Origin: Lineus longissimus
Taxonomy: Eukaryota; Nemertea; Pilidiophora; Heteronemertea; Lineidae
Assembly: GCF_910592395.1 (NCBI RefSeq)
Contig: NC_088309.1
Location: 20,152,599 to 20,216,598, forward strand
Direction of reading: 5' to 3'
Length of the DNA stretch: 64,000 nucleotides
Made by a program: the position numbers and the translations under genes. The number at the start of each line of letters is the position of its first letter. The stretch's first letter is position 1. The notes under the pieces are model-generated. The model ran no database searches. It was given only the letters and a program-made list of their open reading frames with translations, and was not told the origin of the DNA. Below are positions 54,442 to 64,000 of the stretch, in pieces.

Positions 54442-57184
54442 TTTATTTCCGAGAGCTTTGTAGTAAGCGTCACTTCATTACAACACTACAAGTAACATGC
54501 ATAGAATTACAAATGTTTCAATAACGTTGAAATATATATGTCAATTTCACCAGAAATCTCAAATATATCTGATGTTTGCTGCCATATGAAGGTGACCAAG
54601 TTGTGATATGAAGCAAAGAACCCGGTATTGAAATACCTTGATGATAAGCCATTTGTCGGAATGAGCAACGTCCAGCGGATCATCTGGATACTGGATGTGC
54701 TGCCATCTAGGAATCAAGTAGCAAACTGGTACTTGTGGCTTTCAACCAGGGAAGGGGTTAACGTTCCACAAGGAAGTTTTCTCAATTAATTTCAGACTCT
54801 TTTGATAATCAATGTTGGAGACAAAGTTGTATCAGTTAATAAATAAGTTTACAATTAATGGTCTAATCATTAACGTCGGCAACAAAAATGCACGAACATC
54901 GTTAAGTTAAAGGACTATCACATGACTTTTCAAACACCGTTCACAAGTCCAAAGCAAGTTAAACATGGACGCATTGCCAATTATGAGCTTGTTTCAGAGT
55001 TAATCAAAACGAAGTTTTATAACAATCGTTCTAATACCATTTACAGGATAGGTCCATATGAAAATTTAATACGTCAAAGGGGGCGCACCAATAAAGGAAA
55101 AAATTAATTAAGGGCCCAGTTGGCTGAATTTTAAATGATAAGATGCGTTACTTGTAGAAAACCTGATGAAAATCATAGTGTTATTTTAATCTTGAGACAA
55201 TCATTCACTTCCTTACAACTTTAGTAGCATGTGCATTATTATGCATCAAGTTTGTTCTAATAACAATGAAAATAACACATGATGAAATCTCAGTTGAACA
55301 TTAAGCAAGAAAGTCAGCAGTTTGTTACAAGACAATGAGAGACGTGCGAGATATTTGATGTGACATGGCCCTATTTCAGCCCCCCAGAGCTGGTCAGCGG
55401 CATGCTCCAACCGGCTGGATTAATTAGCCATAAATCACCGACTGACTAACCACTGTTTTATGTGCTTGAGAGAAGCAGTAGGTAGTACAATTTCATACCC
55501 CATCTTCAAATTCAAAATCAGCAGAGGAGGGAAGAGAGCATGATAATAGGTTCCTGATTAAACAAACAACAGCAGAAAGATGAGGAAGTGTTATTATGCA
55601 CCAGCATTTAAATGTAGATCTGTAGCTATACAACAATCCAAAGTTGGTTTTGCAAGATAAAAGAGATAAAATGAGGATGCCCTGGACAAGAGTTTCAATT
55701 TGGCCTATGCAAAAGAGGTTGGTGTAGGGTACATTGAGCATGGTGCCACAGTGAAACAATGTCCGATTGTGATCAGAAGGTGCCAACTGGTACACTCTCT
55801 GAAATGATTGAGTGTAGCCCAATAAAGTGCCCTCCTCCCAATGGTTTCGACAGAATGGTCCTGGATTACGCAGGGGAATAAAGGTAAATCACTTTGAAAA
55901 TGTTGTACATAATAAAGCACCTTACAAGAACCTAGACATTTTTAACGGTAGTTTGAAGTTTAAGTCAAAGAAACAACGGAGTTAAAAGATACAGATTCAC
56001 GTACAAACAGAGACAACACTTCATAAAATGTGAGCATATTCAGTCAACAATAGCCCGATACTTTTATCATTAAACTAGACCTGAACTCTCACTTTTCCTC
56101 AGATGGGGCTTCACAACCCAACAGACAAATCACATGCCTCTTTCTTACAGTTTGGGCATTAGAGACAAGTAAAAGTTGTTGGTTTACAACAAGCCCATAG
56201 GAATAACTTTAAAAACCAAACTTGTGCAGAGGGCTGTGTATTATTCAGTGGACATTCATTCTTGCACAACCTTGTTAAAACTCATTTTAGTTGAGGGCGA
56301 TGACTTTCGTTGCCGATAACTGTAAATATAGGCAGCAAACATGGCCTTATTTGTCATTTGATATAACTACCTAAGGTTTGATACTTGCATTGATACTTGC
56401 ATCAAAGGCCTTCATTCATTGAGCTTATCAGCAAATATAGGTAGGGAGCATGCCTGTTTTATTTCCCATTGGATTTTGATTAGCTTATGAGTTTTGATAC
56501 ATGCCTTTAAGTAGACCGACGGAAATTGTGCTAAATTAATGCAAGTAACTTAGTTCATATATGTAGTACACTTACACACCAACTATCACTACAGAGAATG
56601 GATAAATTTCAAATAGCTGCCTTAAAGAATTAGTCACCTCAACCATAAACACCACAAACTCACCTAAATTAGAAAAATAGACTTCCATCAACTATATCAC
56701 CCAACCTTTTTATTCAAACAAAGCAGTTTAACGTTTTCGATGCACCAAGGATGCTCACATGTATGACAATCGCACGTGTAATTACTGTAATTATAGTATA
56801 GACACTGATATGAATGAATCTAAATGCATTTTTTCAACCAGTGCTTTCACTTTTAGTGTAACTAGCAGCACAATTGTCTGTCATTATGACCATTCCAAAT
56901 TGAGATATTTACTTTCTGCCTGAAAAATTCTCGACACTATACTAAAATCACTTTACTGTAAGCCCTCTCATTCAAATGGCCACAAAACCAACTTTATAAC
57001 CATAACACGTAACGTAACAATGACACCAAATTAAATGGAAAAGCAAAGTTGTCAGTTCCAAAAATAACAACTCTCAAGGTCACAATTTTTTTTTGGTTTT
57101 GGTTTACAATGTACAGTATGTTGAATGTCACTCGATGCAAGAAACTTGGAGGTTTATAGTATGGAATATCATTCGTTGACTATG
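54442..57184 (-). other. Likely 3' UTR of the two-helix coiled-coil gene
   Basis: A minus-strand AATAAA at 54442-54447 would close a 3' UTR of about 2.7 kb. The interval is free of the repeats that fill the preceding 2 kb, consistent with transcribed sequence. Reading frames here are short and show no motif. Confidence 0.4.
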
Positions 57185-60100
57185 CTACTGCAGACTGTCC
57201 TTCGCTCCAGTTTTGGTTAATGCGTAGATATCTCCGCCTACCTCATGTATTCTAGGAGGACTCTGCTGCATGCTGGGAAGTTTAAAGATCGTGATCGGCA
57301 ACGCTCTGCTTGAGGTAATCTCCGTACAGTGATTGCTACAAATAAGACGGAGAGAATGTAAGAATATCACGAAAGATGTCGAGAATCAGAAAAACTCTCA
57401 ATCATATCATCGGATTACTCCAACTTGGGCTCTAATGTGAGTACGGTCACACATATGCCCAATAGATAAGCCTTTCTTATAGGAACCCCTCAATCGGTGA
57501 AACGGCGTCAAGACGGTACTTGGTGTCCCCAAAATAGCAATTTTCAACAGGTCAGGGCCATATTTAGGTGTTCTGCCCCTCCCCCTCCTCCCCTCAAGAA
57601 AGCCTACTGCCCCTTAGGACCAAGAAGTTAAATACTGCCACACCCGCCCTATCGGTATTACAAGTATCACATAATGAGCCCTATCATGCAATGAAGAGAC
57701 CCTCTTTACCATCTGCATCATTGAGATACTCCTCTTGATCACTTTATAATAGAAATCACGGCAGACATGTATAATACGATTAGGCCAGGAAATCACTGGG
57801 GAGTTAATTTGGTAGAAGGCAGAGGCTAAACATGGCAACTGTAATCTGATTTCCTCGTTCTGGCTTTACAAGCTGAGAGGATGGGTTTGAAATGTCAAGA
57901 CATGTCTAAATGGGTCTTCGAAAAGTACATTTAACCCACAGATCAAAGCTCGACAGTGAAAAATCAGTAATTCTTTCTATTTCAAGTTCTGTCCAAAGTG
58001 GTATTAATTCAATACAATAGATTGTCCTATTTTCCGATGTTGCTAGGGTGAACCGGAAAAACTGCCCAGACCATTGGGCCACACCAATTTAGTATCTTAG
58101 ATAGTTATATGTGTGACCAGCTGGAATAGTCCAGTATAATTGTAAATATGTTTGGATGGTGGTTCAAAACGCCTTGTTCTTGCAATCATTCTCATTTGTC
58201 CGTAAAAATAGTTTAGAAATAAATCATTATATTCTGACCATTACCACAATCATTCTGGTAAAATTCCTGTTCATGAATGCATAATTATAACTTTTTATTT
58301 TATCAGCACTAATCTCATCCTTCTCCGGGGTCTCCCTAGTGTCTTGGGGTATCACTCTGTGATCAATTTATTGGGACAATTGGTCCAAGCTCTTGTAGAC
58401 GTTTGTGGCTTGGGGAGGATCTTGTCTGACCCTTTAAAGTAACCAAAAATCATTAACAGTTCTGGTTATTGGGGTTTTCGGGGATAAAATAATGTGCGCA
58501 AACTTTTCGCGCTGTTTTTGTTGAATTTACCGCCAAAAACGGTCACGTGTGATGATGTGTGACGTCATCGCGTCATATGTTCATCGCAGCGTAAAATAAA
58601 ATTTCAACCGTCCGGATTCACGTCACTCGACGTCCGTAATCTTTTCCCAATTTCAATGGCAATTTTATAAGGTAAGGTGTGAAAACATGTCTAATCCATG
58701 TATGAAGGATCATAGAAACCCTAGATTCAGTAATCTGAAGGAAACAAAGTTTAGTTTGCTGTTAAATTGTGATTTCGTAACGAACAAAAACAAAGTCGAT
58801 GAAAGTGACATGACGCCATCTTGAAAATTTGTAAATTTCGGAATCTTTCACAAAGTTTTCAATAGTTTGGATGCCTCCAACGTTCATCTTTGTTAGCGAC
58901 TAGAGTATTTATGTGTGTCCCTTGTTTTTCCGGTATTTGGAGAAAAATTACTTTAGAAAAGAAGATTCTTCGGCGATGTAAAATTTGTGTACAGGTGTCA
59001 TGTACATTGTTCCGTGTACATTTTCCCGCCCTTTTTGTTTGGCGTTGTTGTCCAGTCGATCTTCAGTTTGAAGTGAAATATTTTGGAATCATTTGATAAA
59101 TATTTTCATCCCTGTTGTGACTGATAGTATAGTAATTCCAGAAATATGATTCAGCACTGTGGTATTTTGTTTCAATCAAAACATTGTCAACCTTGAGGAA
59201 GAGTATAGTTTTATACACCATAGTTGAAGACGACTTTCATTTATCACAACCTTACCTGGCCATCTGTGAATGGAGACTATTACTATTATTTAGATTTTCA
59301 ACTTCAAGATCGTCTGTGTAGAGAATTAGGCTGAATATCAGTTATTCTGAGATGTTTGCTAGATGTGGAGACGAAGTCACATCCACTCCATCAAATTTAG
59401 AAGAAGACATAGTCACATCCTTGTGAAATTAAAAAGTGAAATATGTTATCCTTTTTGAGGACAATGTCACATCCTTGTCCTGATGTGATTGTCTTGTATG
59501 GAAGGTGAATTAATTGTTTCAGAGTTGGGTAGAATATTGTAAAGCTGTTCATGATGATTATGACCTTTCCGGGCCTGCTAGCATAAATTGGTTTGGGATC
59601 TATGTTCTCACTATTTGGGAAATCTTGCTTTGTATTGTAAAGGGAATTTAATTGTACTTTGAGAAAATTTGGTCTTCTTGGGCTCGGAGATTTCATCACA
59701 TCATGGCTGCTACTACCCGTGTTATCCGTCCTTTGTAAATATGTTGTTTCCGTCCAATATCTTACTCCGTCCTTAAATTGTTTCAGACCACTAATTTACC
59801 TTACTCAGGCATCAACCTCTAAATAGTGACATACCAATTCCGACACCAGTATGGGAAGGCTGCCCGGAATATAAATTAACATAGCTGAGGTATTAATCAG
59901 AAACTGTTAAAATGCTTTAATTAAGGGTCGTGTCACAGAGTTCAACTCTGTAGTCTTGATCATAAACCATGATCATTTTGTGGATACTAATAATTCATGA
60001 TATATAGTATTGCCACTGTTGTGAGATGTAAATCCTGGGCTTAGCAATCCTTTTGCCAGCTTGTCGAGTTACAAAGCAACCTGATGTAATTGTACCCTAG

Positions 60101-63100
60101 TGTAGAGTATAAATTCGAGCTAAGCAATATCATTGCCGGCGGTAACGAGTTTTAAGACACTCGCTTTAGATTCAGAGTAACAAAGCATGTTGATGAACAG
60201 TTTGTTGAGAGCACAGTACAGTGTTCTGTCCAACATAGATGTCAATTTGGGAGCACAGTATAGTGCTCTGATCCTGACTGGTTGTGAGACCTGAAAGGTT
60301 GATTAGTATCTTAAGAGTTATCTTTGTATTTGCAGGTTTTCCATCTTGCCTGAATATCTGTCATTGCCCTTTAGTTTTAGCTTTAGTTTTAGCTTTAGCT
60401 TTGGCTTTGGTCTTCATTCTTGACTCGTTGGTTTGTAATATGACTTTGGTCTGACTTCAGTCCTTAGCCTTGCTGTAGTGTTACATTGCCTTTGGCAAAC
60501 CATATCTTGCCATTTTAGAGACAGAGTATTAATAAATCACCATCCTAGAATAGAAATGACTATTGTTTATTCTGTGCTAGAAGACTCTTATGAACCTGGT
60601 CACATATGATTTAAAACATTTATTTGCCTTCATCCCGCGAAGAAATATTTGCCTCCTCCCCAATATTCAATGTACTGTATTAAATTTGGGCGGCTTTGGG
60701 GTACATGAAGCCTTGTGATTGACTCATACCTTCCTACTCTTGACATGGCTCTGGACGTAGTCCCTCTGTTCTATAAATGATCTCTTCTGCTTCCGGGACA
60801 AAGTAGGAACTCTCCTAAAGTACAATCATATACATGATTAAATATTCCATACAGTGTGCCTTTAAAGGCCTAGTCCGTTTGTTAAAAAATTGGAAAGTTT
60901 CTAATTGTGTAAATACCCACTAAATATAAATTTCGACAATGCTGTTTTTCAGACAGATATACAGATACCATAACTACCAAGTTTCAGGGAATTTGCATGC
61001 ACCATAACTGCACGACAGCAAAGTTTGCATTTTACACTAGCTTGACAGTGCATACGTGAAAACCACGAAAAGAAAATGCTTGCAATTGCAAAGATTTCAC
61101 TCTTTACAGTACTTGAATAATTGGGCAATTTTTGAAAAGATTTCAGAGTCAGAAATTTCTGTTACATTGTCTTACCTTGATGAGAACTTGGCAATGATGA
61201 GCAGTAGTAATGAGAAAACAACAAACACGCCGAGAACTTGGGGATGATAATCTTGTGGCACAGCAGAGAAGAAACCTCGAACTGGAGCCTGAAAAAGTAA
61301 TGAACTTTACTACATGTAACAGGAATCATTCTAAAAGAATACTGCAGTATAAGTCACATCATTTTAAAACTTCTTACTGAGTCAATTTTGACATGTTTGA
61401 ATATTCATGAAAGTGGAGGGATCAATCAATTAGTGGAACCACTTTTTTGGCTGTTTTCATTGTATTATGGATTTTTATTCTTTCAAACATCGCAATTTAG
61501 CTCAGATTAAATGTTCATCACATGATACATTTTAAACTTTGAATGTTTTGGGTACATTTTCTGGATTTTTATTCTTTTAAATATTGAATACAAGGTAATT
61601 TCCTGGATTTTTATTCTTTCAGATACCAGTTTGACTTTGAATACGAGGTCATCAGAGGATACCTTTTGAATATTGAATGTTTGTGTACATTTTCTGCAGC
61701 ATCCCACAACTACTCTCTACTAACACTTCAGTGGTGGCCATTTGTAGTTTCTGATAACCACTGGCATCCTCTTGTCAACCTACCATGTATAAATGCAGTG
61801 TTTCCTGCCCATTCTTTCCAAGGACATCAATGAGCACTTTCTTCGAGGCGGCGCTCGACAGGAAGTAGATGAAGAGCAGCAACGGCATCAGGACGCCCAG
61901 AATTCCAAGGAAGAATCCTCGACACTTCGCTTTCAAGTTGTACGAGGAATTCTCACTGGAAACAATAAAGTGAAGGGTTAATTCAATTGAAGTGAAAAGT
62001 GAAGGTTTTCGATAAAACTCAAGTAGTTATTTTCAATCATGATCTGTGCAGAGCTCCTCGAGTCCAAACATAATACACCGATAAATGCCTAGTATATAAG
62101 AACTCGATCTAATGCCCTTTCCCTCTCCCCTTCGTATCATTGTTAGGATTATGAAACATATTGAAGTTTATTGAGGATCCCTTAGTTCTCATGGGACAAG
62201 GATCAGACTAACTAATCATCATCAATGAATTTAGTCATTTAGAATCAAGGGTGACACTGATCTTCATAATTACAGATAATTCTTATCATGGAACTGTAGA
62301 ATTGAAGTTTTCTGGACATCTTCTTCATACTCATCTACTATATTTTTTAACCAAAAGATGGGTCATCTCGAGCAAAGAGTGTTTTCTGAGAAGAGCGTTT
62401 CTTTCCAAAATGATAATGGGATAAAATCCGAACATTCCAGAAGATGATCTGGTCATTATAGCCTAGTTGATTATTCACGTCTGCTCCAGAAAGAAATTTG
62501 ATTTTCTTCCCCAGACAGAATATTCTAATGCAAGATGAGGGTACATGACCGTTCTGCCATCTATAGGCAGACACTAAAACTGCCAATTACCAATACATTC
62601 TTGCGACATGATATATAAATAAATCTCTGGAATTCCACGACTTAGGCCCAACAAATTTGTTGCTTGGCGTACAGGGATAGGTTGGGAAGTTATATGCCCG
62701 CATGAAAAACTTGGAAAGATTTGCAGGTTCTTGACCAAAGCAAAATGAAAAGGGTAATGCCTGGATGATTGAACGCTTGCTCAATGAGTTGATGGCTAAC
62801 GCTAAACCAAAGGCAACAGGGTCCGCACAGATGTTTCCTCCAATAATGATATAACCTCAAGGAAACCGATTTTATATACTTTGCCCACAAATTGTGAACT
62901 AGTTATTTTTTAACAGCATTGATCTTCTAAACATGCGGATTCAGGTCTATAAATCCATAAAATACATGTTCATGTTGGCATGAGAATCTATTCTTGCTCA
63001 ACAGAAGACAAAAACATACACCTTTATACATCCTTCGTCTAAAAGTACTTGTGTCTCCCAAACTGCCCTTAGGATACAGTCCTTTTTGGTCTTTCCTAAC

Positions 63101-63713
63101 GAAGCTACACTAATTCCCGGCAGGGACTGTCTGGGTCTAGTCATATTGACTCACTTGCCAGTATGATTAACGAATCGAATCGTCTCAACCACGCAGGTCT
63201 AATAATGATATAATCAAAGACCATTGAATTCACACTGTCCTCGCTCGAAAAAAACTACAGCACCACACTCTGATGCTCATGCCACCAAGCAGCATGACAG
63301 TTAGCTTTATTTACGCAGCTCAAACAATAAAACAAATTTCAATGATGGGTGCAAAGGAGAATTTTGCATTCTTAGAATACCAACGCTCAACACTTCAGAA
63401 AATTCAGAAATGGCACACCTTCCAGGAATCTGGGTAGGTCTCACAAAAAGGTCTGGAGCTTCTGCCATGGGCTACAATTTGGCTAGACTTGTACCAGCTT
63501 CCAGGTTGCGCATGACCACCCCTCCCCCCAAACAAGTTGAAATTAGGTCCCTTTAATAGTTCATGCACACCTGTCTTGCTGTAGTTTCCTATCGATGATC
63601 TCGGCTATCTTTTCGCAGTCCTTCTCGAGGGCATTGAGCGTGTTCTGTATCGTCTGGTTGATCGTCTTCTCAATATCCTTGCAGACCTCCTCAATCTGAT
63701 TGACACACCGAGA
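57185..63713 (-). CDS. Coiled-coil protein with two C-terminal membrane segments, last four exons
   Basis: Not recognised. Visible coding exons: 63571-63713, 61784-61955, 61176-61288, 57185-57335; phases agree and the frame ends in TAG, giving about 192 residues of a longer protein whose 5' part is beyond 64000. Order: a helix-forming segment with acidic and basic residues (CVNQIEEVCKDIEKTINQTI and EKDCEKIAEIIDRKLQQD), probably a coiled coil; TM1 (LGILGVLMPLLLFIYFL); a loop of about 45 residues (VLIDVLGKNGQETLHLYM); TM2 (VLGVFVVFSLLLLIIAKF); and a tail of about 55 residues rich in Ser, Pro and Ile. A coiled coil followed by two membrane spans occurs in some ER and outer-mitochondrial-membrane proteins and in membrane-anchored TRIM E3 ligases, but no signature decides this. 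Confidence 0.72.
58495..58671 (+). promoter_or_regulatory. Promoter-like CpG patch with CRE, E-box and donor
   Basis: In otherwise CpG-poor sequence there is a cluster of CpGs with a CACGTG E-box (58544-58549), a palindromic cAMP-response element TGACGTCA (58560-58567), and a good plus-strand splice donor (TATAAG then GTAAGG, exon end 58671). A CGCCATCTTG word follows at about 58811. This could be the start of a plus-strand or alternative transcript; no downstream coding exon was found. Confidence 0.35.
60369..60410. repeat. Imperfect hexamer repeat (TTTAGC / TTTGGC)
   Basis: About seven drifting copies of a pyrimidine-rich hexamer (CTTTAG, TTTTAG, CTTTGG). Confidence 0.75.
61289..61783 (-). 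repeat. Intron with imperfect direct repeats of about 100 bp
   Basis: GGATTTTTATTCTTT recurs three times (about 61469, 61562, 61605), with a shared following segment around TTGAATAT and GTACATTTTCTG. Non-coding. Confidence 0.6.
61956..63570 (-). other. Intron of the coiled-coil gene (1.6 kb)
   Basis: No repeat, RNA gene or additional exon recognised. The frames at 62347-62890 lack motifs. Confidence 0.6.
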
Positions 63714-64000
63714 CTGAAACAAATCGACAAAATTAAGATTTGCTATAATGCAGAATATTTTTCAAAAATATACCTGAACAACAACAAATGGATCAACCTA
63801 AACAACACTTGAAATCTTAATGCAGTCATGGGACATAGTATTCGATGATCACGACGGTGCATGTGCACGGTGACTCGGCGGTATTTCGCAAAGTGTCGCA
63901 CAAAATACCTGAGGATAAAAACCTATTGGGACTGTATGTTTACGGAAAGCAGATGGCATAAACTTTTAAGTTGGCATTGATTTTAGGACCAAGTAGTAAT

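Larger units (their letters stand above)
57336..61175 (-). other. Last intron of the coiled-coil gene (3.8 kb)
   Basis: Holds a CpG-dense, promoter-like patch at 58495-58671 (listed separately) and a TTTAGC-type hexamer run (60369-60410). No coding exon recognised. Confidence 0.6.

Overview
The window is nuclear DNA from an intron-rich animal, not a prokaryote. Genes are split by GT/AG introns, the base composition is AT-leaning, TACATGTA-type words are frequent, and short inverted-repeat transposons and minisatellites lie in introns and spacers. The clathrin heavy chain is nearly identical to the vertebrate protein. The other proteins look like those of a marine invertebrate, most likely a spiralian (mollusc, brachiopod or annelid grade). 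That placement is inference, because no tree could be run.

Layout from left to right. (1) Positions 1-18299, minus strand: 23 exons of clathrin heavy chain, from the start codon to about residue 1339; the 3' end lies outside the window. Three consecutive introns each hold one copy of a structured element of about 112 nt that looks like an intron-encoded snoRNA. (2) Positions 19882-23331, minus strand: a four-exon gene for a basic, coiled-coil-prone protein of about 503 residues that I do not recognise. (3) Positions 24106-28585, plus strand: a three-exon MFSD4/NaGLT1-type major facilitator transporter of 1266 residues. Its loop between membrane segments 5 and 6 has grown to about 770 residues, with about 44 N-glycosylation sequons and a 63-bp coding minisatellite. 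(4) Positions 32980-40864 (minus) and 46286-49261 (plus): two SLC16 (monocarboxylate-transporter-like) paralogues, head to head, with matching exon structure. (5) Positions 50.2-54.4 kb: repeat-rich spacer with a duplicated block. (6) Positions 57185-63713, minus strand: the last four exons of a gene for a coiled-coil protein with two C-terminal membrane segments; its 5' part lies beyond the right edge.

The genes do not form a pathway. Gene 2 and the giant-loop transporter are divergent, with 775 bp between start codons. The SLC16 pair is divergent across about 5.4 kb. The giant-loop transporter and the left SLC16 gene converge tail to tail. The strongest candidates for something undescribed are the sequon-packed transporter loop and the trio of intronic RNA-like elements. 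Exon boundaries were worked out by hand from splice sites, reading phase and protein similarity; phases close exactly for every gene model given.
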